A program made the position numbers and the translations under genes. Below the pieces are notes generated by a model, which saw nothing but the letters and a program-made list of their open reading frames with translations, was not told where the DNA came from and did not search any database. Below, in pieces: positions 24,501-36,500 of a stretch of 64,000 nt of DNA; within the stretch, counting starts at the first letter, position 1; every line of letters begins with the position of its first letter. The DNA is taken from NCBI GenBank assembly GCA_023053575.1, contig JAKZAP010000013.1, positions 7,016,001 through 7,080,000 of the forward strand, given 5' to 3'. The DNA is from Branchinecta lynchi. Its lineage: Eukaryota > Arthropoda > Branchiopoda > Anostraca > Branchinectidae.

Positions 24501-27500
24501 TCACTTGCCCGATCCGACCATCGTGGGGGGGGGGGAGGGAGGGGAGCCGGAATTCGAAATTTAGTGACACGCATTACTTTCGAACCGGTGATCGCATCTT
24601 AATGAAACTTGATATTTGGAAAGACGGCGTGTCTCAGATGTCCCATTTCAAGTCCGGGCCGAGTCCGATGAATGTTGGGGGGGGGGGGGGGGTCGGAGGG
24701 GGTAACCGGAAATCATGTGACACACTTACAGCGGAGCGATCAGGATGAAACTTGGTGGGAGGAGCAAGCACAAGCCCTAGGTACATCAACGACAGAACGG
24801 ACCGGATTCGTGCACTGTGGGGGGAGTTGGAGGGGGGGGGGGGGTCCGGAATTCCGGTGATATAGAGTTAAGTTACTTCCAGGTGGGCTAGATCCGACTA
24901 GATCAACCTGGAAATAGTCAACTTCCCAATCCGACCACCGTGGGGGAGTGGAGGGAGGGGGAATCTGGAATCTTGAGGAATGTATAGCTTTGGAACAGAT
25001 GATCCGATCTTAACGAAAGTTGATATTTGGAAAGATCACGTGTTTCGGATGTCCCATTTTGGATGTCCCGGATCCGATAAATGGGGGGGGGGGGGGGTCG
25101 GAAACCTTGTGACGCACTTAGAGTGGAGCAATTGGGATGAAACTTGGTGGGAAGAACAAGGACAAGAACTAGATACATCAGTGACAAAACCGGACCGCGT
25201 TCGGACACTATGAGGGGAGTTTGGGGGGGGGGGAATTTATTCAAACAATGTTTACACGGATACGTCAGCTCTGATTTTTCATCAGCGATATTTCGGCCCT
25301 TCTTGGCAAGGGTCCTCGTCAGGCTGTCAATCTTCTTGTTCAACTTCGGGGAAGACAGGTTTGTTTCCTTCCCCGAAGTTGAACAAGAAGATTGACAGCC
25401 TGACGAGGACCCTTGCCAAGAAGGGCCGAAATATCGCTGATGAAAAATCAGAGCTGACGTATCCGTGTAAACATTGTTTGAATAAATGTTTCAAAGTCAG
25501 CTTGGGCTCAAAGAATATTTATAGGGGGGGGAATTCCTATGATCGCGAATTAAGGTACTTCCAGATGAGCTAGAGCGATGAACTTGGCTTGAACATTAGA
25601 AACTTGACAAGATTGACTTAGAAATTGTTACTTCTCAGATCCGACCATCCCTTAAAGTAGCCTACTAAAGCACCCTTAATGTGCGTTTCTTAACCGAAAA
25701 GTAAAAAAAAAATACTTTTTATCAAACGACATATATTCATGATTCACAAGGGCCTAGGATCACTTTTGACCCAAGGCTCAAGGGTTTTGCTTACAAGTGA
25801 ATTTCTTAAAGTACAAACAATAAATTTTGAGCAACATATTCCTACTTTCATCCTCTTACCCAGCCTTGCAAGTGCCATATGAGCTTCCAGCTCTTGTTGT
25901 TTGTCCCGGGGCCTCACTCCCCGTATACTCGCGAGTCTCCACGGACGGGGAATACTCCGATTATCATCAATATGATCGAAAAGGATTCGGAGGGGAATCA
26001 ATTTTTGCTGGTGTTGGTGCAAAGTAAAATTAATAAAAAACAATCAGAATAAGCAAAACCAAAAATATAGTGGTTACAGACTACTTTCGTCAACTGCATA
26101 TTTTCTGTGTCCAACAAAATTCATTTTGGAAGCATTCCTCGTGTTCTCGTTGTTTTCCGTGAGTCCGCGTGTGACTCCCTCTATTCTCGCCGTACCCTTC
26201 GATTCCCCGACGAGTCCTCCAGGAACGGCCTTTAGTCAGATTCTTTCAAATTCAACTAACCGATCTTACGAAAACAATGGAGGGATATCTAAAAGTGGAT
26301 CCGCGTTGCTCTATGCAACATCCAAATTTCATAACACGAAGAGGTGACATGAATTACAAGACCCAATACTTCTACCAGGCCGTCATCCCAATGTTTCACA
26401 AGATACCGTACTGAAATGCCAATTTCCATCAGAGACCCAAAAACGCGGAAAAGAGACAATCAAAGCCTCCAGGTCACAGTCTAGGTTAAGGCATATAGCG
26501 TGTTCAGAAGCCCGTTAATCCCCAAATAGATCGATGTTCCACTGATCAACCCAAGACAATGCCGCTACTGGATTCACAGAGACGCCAAAGACTGATTGGT
26601 TCTGGATTCCTTGGTTCCCTAATGAGAAATGCGATTCCGAAAACGTAAGCACATTGATGAAGATCCAAATGTAGGTCAATGAAGAAGTTATTTTTAAACA
26701 TTTCCATTGTTCATTGGCGGATTGAAACATGGAAAAATGGCAAGAACAAAGGAGGGGGAAACTGGGAACACACTTGACACTTTATCAACTTTCTGGGATA
26801 TTCTGAGCGGGTTGCAAGGCGAAAATGGGGATAATCTGGAGGTTTTGGTAAACAGGTCGTGTTTTGGTGTACTTGGTCCAACGATATTCTGACCCATGAG
26901 TGCCCACCTAGTAAGGACTGGCCCCAGTCACGCTGTCCATATATGGAGGTGGACTGAAGGTGCGTTCACAGTGGCGTACCTCGCATAGCTTCCGCAATTT
27001 TCAACTTAACTGAGCTTAAGACCTTACGGGTCCTTACCACTTCTTCCTTTTGTCCGGATCCCTGTTCTAAGGCAGGATCTCTATTCTGATTTCCCCTTAT
27101 TTTGGGTCCACTGTGGAAGTCTCTTTATGCTACGACAAACAAGAATAGCACTAAACGCCGTAGCTGCAGAGATCATCATGAATCTAGGCTACCAGAGACC
27201 TCGCCAGAGGCAGTCCACGCACTTCAGTCAAGTGCGTTAGCGGTTCCAGTGCCCAATTAGTCGCAGGTGTCGGAAAGGAAAGCAGCCCTTAGAATTTTCG
27301 TTGCATGCTGACGACTGACTTACATAACGGATTCTTTTATTACTGTTTATCGTTTACCTTACAGGAGGGGTATCTGCCCTCGTTTTTACACTACCTCGAT
27401 TTCTTACGCAAAAAGTGTTAACATGAAATGCACATGTCCTGACAGCCGAGAGGCAAAATATGACTTTTTTCAAAGTAATGTGTTCAAAAATATTCAAATT

Positions 27501-30500
27501 TTGTGCCTTATCTTTGTTTTCAAGCTGCTCTGAAAAAGGACTTTCTGGCTATTGACTTTGCTAACTCTACCTTTTTCATCATTTTTTAAGTTCGAGGTAA
27601 GGTTAGAATGAAGGGATCTTGTTTCAAAAAAAAAACATGGTTAATTAGAAATATTGAAGCAATATTTATTTGTCCATTATGTAAACCATTCAGTTAGCTT
27701 CAATCTAGCATGTTTGTCATATTTGTTGGTTCCATTTTAAGCCAGGTAGAGTATTCTGAATTAAAGACTTCTCCGGAAATTTGAAATCTTGTCTGAGGTT
27801 GGATACCCCTCCTGTATATGTTCCTTGATCTTGAGTGAATTGCCTTTAGTCTTTTTTCTTTTCTTCTTTATACATCGTCCTTGGGGCTCGCCGTGTAATA
27901 TAAAATAAATGATATTCCTTATTTGTCACGTTTTGCTTCTGCAAGTAAAGGGATGTGAACTCAGCCTGTTATCTGAGACCGCGACGTTGTTGTGACGTCA
28001 TGAAAGAAATAGGGAAATTCGACTAAATTAATGTGGCAGAATACATATTTAAATCTGTACGTATAGAGCCGAGCCGCGAGCGACGCCCCGGACGCGTTTA
28101 CATTTTTAAACCATTCTAGGGACAATCGATTCCGTTAGTACATAGAAAATACAGACTTCTCGTGTGACGTCACAAGCCTCAGTTTATCGGCTGAGGTTTA
28201 GTCGACACCTAAAAAGGTACCAGACACAAAAAAAGAGACGCAGTAAAAAGGCGTATTGTCGAAATGTCTGCCCTCGCTCCGCCTTACAGCGCGTGCTGCA
28301 TTCCGACGCAGTCCTCCATTCCCCTCGACTTCCTTCCTCCCGAAAATTAACAGCATGACAGGATTTCCTTCCTTGGGAAATCCATTCTCTTTTTCCGCCT
28401 CCTAGAGAATGTGCCGCTTAATTCAAATTTCATTTTCGGAGGGGCAAATCCTGCGGATTTCTGCTAAACTTCTAGGTAACGCCACGGGAATTCCAAAGTA
28501 CAAGAAATGAGATAAGGGACGAGCTGTATGGCGTCGTTGAAAAAGACCTACAGCTTAGGAAACGAAAGGATCAAGGTACTGGTGAGAGCAGTTTCCATCG
28601 TTTAATTGCAAAAACAAGACCAAAGGTTTCGATGGGATCCTAAATATTGACTATTTACTGGACTACTTCATCCAGAAAAGCGAATCTTGTAGATTTCCAG
28701 TCTTTGCCAAACCCCTTAAACATCTTGCTAAATAACCTATAACTAAGATATGGATTCAGCATGCATGTTTACTCCAACATCACATCTCTAGTCGACTTCA
28801 GACCAACTTGACCACTTGAAAAAATTCCTCCTTTAAGCAGTAGGCTACTCTCGGCGAACTGCATGCAGAGCAAAAGAGCTGGTGGCATTGACTAGCGAAC
28901 CTTTCGACCCAAATTTCCTTGTTTTTGTCAAATCCAGCTTATTCGTCAAGGAGATAAAGTTCAAAACTGGATTCAACATGTCTGCTTACCCCGATACCGA
29001 CTCTATAGCTGTAACAGCATGTCTTCTCACCCTATATGACTGGGTTTTAAAACTTCATGCTAGATTTCCGGTTGTGACCAGATTACGGGCCAACTACTCT
29101 TTTCATATTCGGATTCAGCATGTCTCCTTACCTCTGAGTCAAAACTCTAATCAACTTCTGATTAAACATGTACTTTTCACGAATTTTTCATCTTTTTGCC
29201 GGATTCCCGGTAAATTACTTGTCCGGCGAGAAAATAATTTTCATTTCGGATTCAGCCTGTCTCCTTACCCCTAAATCGACTATCTCATAAGCTTTTGAAG
29301 CGCCTGTTAATTTGACCCCCCCCCCCCCCCCCCCCCCTAAATGTAGGGCTACAAAGCCCATCTTTGGACTTGACCTGTACTTTGACCCAAAAAGTACTCA
29401 TGCTAAGTTTGAATAAAATACCTCAAACTACTAGAGTTATCGTGCTAACAGACGGACAGACAGACAATTCTTAAGAAATCATAGGTATGCCGTCAATTAC
29501 GTTTGGGGATCCCACCTAGACGTGAAAATAGCTATTTATAATAATGGTACTTTCTCATTCCGCCAAACCTTTAGGAAAGTAGAAACAGTGTCTACTATTT
29601 GAATACTACGCAAGTTACGTATTCGGTAGGACGACCAGGTCAGTTATTCTTTTTGTCCTTGAAGTTTTCCTACTTACAACCACGGCGCGGACGCTTTTCA
29701 AATATATTGCGTCGAACGTCCACCTCGGAAAGTGCGAAGTCTCAACGGAGTCGACAAAAGCCAACAAAAAACATCGATATTTCCAAGAGAAATGTAGGCT
29801 AATGGTTTTCAAAAACGACATTTTTGAACACAAACCACTTCCGTAATTGCATTCGTTGTTCGTAAGCCCCGATATCCAAATTTCATATGTTACATTCTAA
29901 GCCCGCTAAGGATACCACACTAATCTTTGCACTTGCCAAGATTGACAATTTTCCATGTGCATTGTGCTCCCTACCGGTTGCTGAACTCTGCCGAACTTGT
30001 CTTAGTTTATCTGGAACTATTCTATCTCGCCACTCCCGGAACTCCAGGAAACCCCCTCCAACTCCCCCCACAGAGCCCCGCAACCATTGACTCCGTCAAT
30101 TTCGTATCTAGGCCTTCCAAGTTTTTTTCCGACCCCCCCCCATCCCTCCACAGGTATAGGACCCGGACTTCACAGTTAACATCTAGTCTGAGGCGATAAC
30201 TCTTTCCACCCCACAAGTTTCATTCAAATCTGATCATCCGTTAAAAAGTTATGCACGCCACTAGATTCCGGGCTCCCCATCCTTCCACTCCCCCCACGAT
30301 GGTCGGATCGGGGAAACGACTATTCTCAAGTCAATCTCTTCGGATCCCTGACATATCTGCCAAGTTTCATCGTCCTAGCACATCAGGAAGTATGCCGAAC
30401 TCGCGGGATCGCTAGAAATCCGCCCCCCCCCCAACTCCCCAACAGTGCCCGGATCCGGTCCGGTTATGTCAATGACATATCTAGGACTTGTGCTTGTTCT

Positions 30501-33500
30501 TGCCACCAAGTTGCATCCCGGTCCCTCCACTCTAAGCGTTTCTCAAGATTTCCGGTTCCCTCCTCCAACTCACCCCCAGTGTCATCGACTCCGGCCCTGA
30601 TTTAAAGTGCGACGTCTCAGACACGAGATCATCCTAAATATCAACTTTCATCCAGATCCGATCACCCGTTCGCAAGTTAAAAATACCTAAATTTTTGGCT
30701 TCCCCCTCCTCCCCCCCCCCAGACGGTCGGATCGGGGAAGTGACCTTTCCTATTTAATCAATATTCTTTGAGCCTTTGAAACATTTATTAGGTTCATTGT
30801 TTGAATAACCCTATTTAATCTGGTCGGGTCCCTGACAGGCCTACCAATTTTTGTCGTCCTAGCACATCAGGGAGCATCGAACTCGAGAGACCACTTGAAA
30901 TTCGGATTATTTTGTCCCCCACCCCCCTCCCTAAACTCCCCCAAAGTGTGCGGATCCATTCCTGTTATGTCAGTCACGTATCTAGGACTTGTGCTTGTTC
31001 TTTCCACCAAGTTTCATCCACATCTCTCCACTTTAAGCGTTTTCCAAGATTTCCGGTTTCCCACCTCCAACTCCTCCCCCCATATCACCGGATTCCGGTC
31101 TGGATTTAAATGGAACGTCTGAGACACCAGGTCCTTCCATATACCAAGTTTCATTAAGATCCGATCACCCGTTCCTAAGCTAAAAATATCTCATTTTTCC
31201 TAATTTTTCCGGATTCCCCCTCCCTCCACTCCCCTACAGATGCTCAGATCGGGGAAGCAACTATTTCTAATTAATCTGGTCCGGTCCCTGATACGCCTGC
31301 AAAGTTTCATCGTCCTAGCTTATCTGGAAGTGGCCGAACTAGCAAAACCGGGACCGACAGACCGACTGACGGACAGAAATTACAATAGCTATATGGCACT
31401 TGGGCGAAGGGCAAGTGCCATAAAAAGTTCTGAAATTGGGAACTTCAACAGTAATTAGTGCGAGGTGTGCTTTAAGAAACGGCATTATATCTTAGGTCGC
31501 GCATAAGGTTTTCCATTACCACAGGATTAGTAACTGGGGGAGCGGAGCAATCCCACACATAGAAAAAAATTCCTGTTTCCCGATTGCACCACAACTTTAC
31601 AGCAGCCAGATTATGTTTGCGTTCCACGTACTTTTAACCACTTACAATGCTTAAGTCTGTTACTGTTTTCATCCAACAGTCCGGCATAATAAGAAAAGTA
31701 GCTCCTCCCTCTTAAATTAAATACTGTCGATCCAGTTCCTGATAATACAATAATAAGGAATTACCGAAAATTACAGAAAGTGTGACACCAGTAGACACCC
31801 CTGTTGATTTAATCAAAGCGTTCCCAGATAAGCTTGTTAAACCCCTTACAAATTTTTTCAATACTATTTCTTCAACTTCAGAGTACCCAGCTATTTGGAA
31901 AGTTGGCTATGTAACACCAATACCCCAAAAAGATGCAAACATTGATTTTGACAGGTGCGCCTCATTTCCCTAACGTAAAGTGTAAAGTGTATGAAAGTTT
32001 TGTTGCTGAATGGTTAAAAAAAGAAATTTTTCTGCTTTTTGATCCAAAACAGTTTGGAAATCGACCTAAAACGCCAACCAGCCATTATATGGTAAATCTT
32101 TTAGATTTTATTTTTAAAAATATTGACGAACCCTCCAAATGATCAATTTAATCGCGATTGATATTAAAAAATGTTTTGACCTTATAAACCATAATATTCT
32201 ATTAGATAAACTTTTGAATGAATTTAATGTTAACCCCAATATTGTAAAAATTATTGTAGGATTTTTTAGTGATAGGTCCCAAATTCTAAAATATAACAAG
32301 AGCTACGAGCTCATATGGCACTTGTACGAGTGAGAACGTCACAAAATACACCCGCCATCCAAAAATGCGGTTCGGAAATAGAAATAGGATATTTAGTTTC
32401 ACTCATTTCTGAGCAGTTCCGGCATCGTCTCGATTGTCTGTAGCAAATGCACATGACTGTTCAAACTTTCATCCCAATAACTCCATTTGTTTGATCCCTA
32501 GACGTGCTACACGATTTCCGGTACTCACTCTATTTCCACCTACCGTGGCCGAATCTGGTTCGGAATAAAAAAAATCGACCACCTAAAGCCTCTTCATTTA
32601 TACCATCTATCAAGTTTCACTCGAATCTGAGCATTTTTGGAAAGTTCCGGTACCCCCCCCCCCTCCCACCAACGTTGTCGGAGCCGGTTCGGGCCCAATC
32701 TCTTAATTCCCTGTTCCTGTCCATCGACTGAAATTGGAGCATAGCCTATCTCCAAGTTTCCAGTACCCCCCCTACCTTGGCCGAATCCGGCCCGGACGAC
32801 AAATAACAAATCTAGGCCGCATAAACTCGGCACTGTCGAATTGCATCTCATTCGGTCCATACGTTTGGTTTTTGTGCATGTCAAAAGTCCCCCCACCCCC
32901 AATTCCCCTAATCGTGGTCGCATATGGTTCGAACGCATGTTTTACATGTCGAGGCCATCGATTCGTATCACCCATGAAGTTTCACTCGAATCAGACGACT
33001 CGTTCGCAATTTATAGAAGTCAATTTCCATATTTCTCTTCTCTTGCTCCCCAAAAAATGCTCGGATCTAGGAACGGAAGTTTCGGGGGGTATGTTGTGTC
33101 AGGTTCTTAAGTCAAGATAATTCGGGTCGCTAATATGCATGCAAAGTTTCATTGTCGTTTTACATCTGGAACTATTCTAACTCACGACTACCGGAATTCC
33201 AGGAAACCCCCTCCAACTCCCCCCACAGAGCCCCGAAACCATCTGGCTCCGTCAATTTCATCTAGGCCTAATGCTTGTTCCATCCATTAAGTTTCGTCCC
33301 AATCCCTCTGCTTTTAGAGTTTCTTGAGTTTTCCACCCCCCCCCCCCCATCCCTACAGGTATCAGACCCGACCCGGACGTGACACTGAACGTCCGAGGCG
33401 ATAGCTCACCAGACAAGTTTCATTCAAATCCGATCACCCGTTCAAAAGTTATGCACGCCGCTAGATTCCGGACTCCCCATCCACCCACTCCCCCCACGAT

Positions 33501-36500
33501 GGTCGGGTCAGGGAAACGGCTGTTCCCAAGTCAATCTGTTCGGATCCCTGACATACCTGCCAAGTTTCATCGCCCTAGGACATCAGGAAGTATGCCGAAC
33601 TCGCGGGATGGCTAGAAATCCGGACCCCCACCCCGACTCCCCCACAGTGCCCTGATCCGGTCCGGTTATGTCAATGACGTGTCTAGGACCTGTGCTTGTT
33701 TTTCCCACCAAGTTTCATCCCGATCCCTCCACTTTAAGCGTTTCTCAAAATTTCCGGTTCCCTCCTCCAACTCCCCCCAGTGTCATCGGATCCGGCCCGG
33801 ATTTAAAGTGAGGTGTCTGAGACACGAGGTCATCCTAGATATCAATTTTCATCAAGATCCGATCACCCGTTCGCAAGCTAAAAATACCTCAAATTTTGGC
33901 TTCACCCTCCCTCCACTCCCCCCCCCCAGATGGTCGAATCAGGGAATTGACGATTTCGTATTTAAGCTGGTCGGGTCCCAGACATGCCTGTCAATTTCCA
34001 TCGTCCCAGCACATCAGGAAGCACGGAACTCGCGGGATCACTAGACCGACAGACCGACTGACGGACAGAAATTACAATCGCTATATGGCACTTGAGTAAG
34101 CTCAAGTGCCATAATAATAATTTGTCGGACCCGCAGGCAATTTTCTGCGGTGTGCCACAGGGATTAATGTTAGGACCGCTACTTTTTCTTGTAATGATTA
34201 ATAATACAGCTTCTGACAGACCAGAAAGATGGAAATACGTTGACGATCTTTCTCTTATTGAAATATGTGGAAAAGGACAAAATAGTAAAGCGGCCAACAT
34301 GACTTCGCAGATACAGGCCGAAGCTTTAAATTCAGACATGGCTGTGAATGAAAAGAAGTCGGCAATTCTTACAATTTCTTTCCTGAAAGAAGGGCCAATT
34401 TTTGAACCTCCTATTCCAGATACTTTGCGTGTAAACAAATAAAACTCCTCGGTCTAATTATATCAAACGATTTAAAATGGGAACTCCAAACGAAGGAAAT
34501 GATAAAGCGTGGACACCGGCCATCATATGCTGAAATTACTTGCTAAAAAATAGGTTCCCTGAACAAGATTTGCTCCGTTTTTATGTTTCTTTTATACGTT
34601 CTAGGCTAGAATACGTGGTGGAAGCTTGGCACTTTGGCCTTACTGAAGACCAGGCTTATCGGATCGGAAAATAGAGAAAAAATTCCTTACAATGAGCTCC
34701 TTCAGAAATTTAAACTCGAGTCCCTTGAGTCCCGTAGGTTGAAACTGTGCATGGCTTCCGGTAAGAAAATGCTTAAACACCCTATCCATAAGTATATACT
34801 TCCGCCACCGTTCAATACTGCTCGCGAACGACCTGCAAGAGCGGCCTCTGTGGTGATCCCAAAACTCCAACACGTAAAATGTGACCATGTACGGTATGAA
34901 AAGACGCTTGTACCGTCTTTCGTTAAAATTTGTAATCTTATTTCGTGTTTACTTTTATATATGACGTTGACATATTTATACATGAGTGCGTACATGTATA
35001 TATGACGATTTCGACAAATTTGGATTTCACCATGATAGTTCGAAAAGAATAAAAGCGATATCTGTCTATCTATCCATTATCATTTTCGTTCAACAAGAGT
35101 TACGATCGTTACAGTTATTCACTTGTACCGGTCGGGACTATCATGATAGATAGTAACTATCCATTCAGCAGGAACCTAGGATTGTCGGAATCCGTACCGT
35201 CCGACCTGCGTTATTATTATTGTCGTTTTAGGATAATAGCTACCACAATAAACAGCTGGCTCCGCCTTTTATCATAATAACCTATGATAACCTCAGTGGA
35301 CCACAACCTAAATCTCCTATAGGACTTCTGAACGATTAATAGTACAACTACGTGGATTCTTGGTGGAAACGCGAGGGGATTAAGCTCTCTCGTCCTAGGA
35401 GAAAGATGCTTTAAGTAAATTACTTTCTCTATCCCCCCTAGCTTACGTGACATTTTCCTCCTTCCTTGACGTTCTCTTAGGACCAGATCGATTTACGAAG
35501 CAGAAGAAGCAAAGCTATTGCCAATACGTGTTTCCCTGTGGACAGGGCGGCCATCAACGATTTTCTTAGCAAGAAAAGAAGAACATGGGCAGTGTAGTAT
35601 AAGTAGTATAAACATATATACTATGATATACTACCATGCCGTGAAAAGTACATTTTTAGGCTTTGGGGGGGGGGGGGGGTATTTCTTTTCGTGGGTCTTT
35701 ACCAAATCTCACTTATACTACTTAGCCTTGCAAAAGAGTGGGAAACATGTTATAGTAACAATTAAGTCTAGTACTGACCTCTAGTCCGACCTGTACAACG
35801 CCTGTGGATCTCCTTTTAGGCCTTCGCCGCCTCTGGATTGCAAGTTGTGTAGCGGCTCCGTTCTTCGAGTCTGCGTCTTTATTTACATCTAAAAAGAGTG
35901 GAATGGTTGGTCTCAATCCCAATTTATCATCCGGGTCTAACAGAAAGTCGGAAAGTTTAGGTGTCGCCTTCTCCCAGAGTATCTCGATCCAATAGTTTTT
36001 CTTTCAACTTCTGTTCTGCTATCAAAAATACCTCCTCTACTTGCCAATTTGGTATAAAAATCAAAAAATGGTAACTAAATTTTCAGTAACTAATATAACT
36101 GTTAAACTTGACGAGCTGCAGTGTCTTTTTGTGTATGTTTATGTGTTTTATTTACTTTCTTCATTTACTCCGCTTTCTGAAAACGGCGGGTTATAAATAA
36201 ATTACTTACTTACTTACTTACTTATAGGAATCTGTCGGTCGCCGCATTTTCTCCACATCACGGTCCTGTCCGTTTGTTTGAAGTGTAATCTGTTCGATGT
36301 GTAAAGTTGTATCCTAATTTTAAGTTGTGTTTCTTTCTTTTCTTTATGTACTCCACTATTTCTATTTTATAGAAGTGGGTAAATAAAAATATTCATTCAT
36401 TCATTACACATGAAAAAGGGCATTTCAACCAATGGGTATCCTGGAAACAAAATTATCGGTATTTTGTCGCTAGTGTGCATACAAATACCGTCTCAAAGTT

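Noticed and set aside
28164..28358. Basic plus-strand frame as a small gene
   Set aside because: There is no start context, splice or homology support; it is kept only as a GC-richer patch.
29615..29833. Minus-strand exon ending in GTAAGT near 29.69 kb
   Set aside because: The donor match alone is not enough: no acceptor in a compatible phase, no family similarity, and the 35.8-kb and 22.6-kb exons already join in phase.
32594..33120. Open frames of 89-128 codons on both strands at 32.6-33.1 kb
   Set aside because: They lie in tandem units of a family A element, overlap one another on both strands, and have Pro- or Gly-rich runs that come from C/G tracts.
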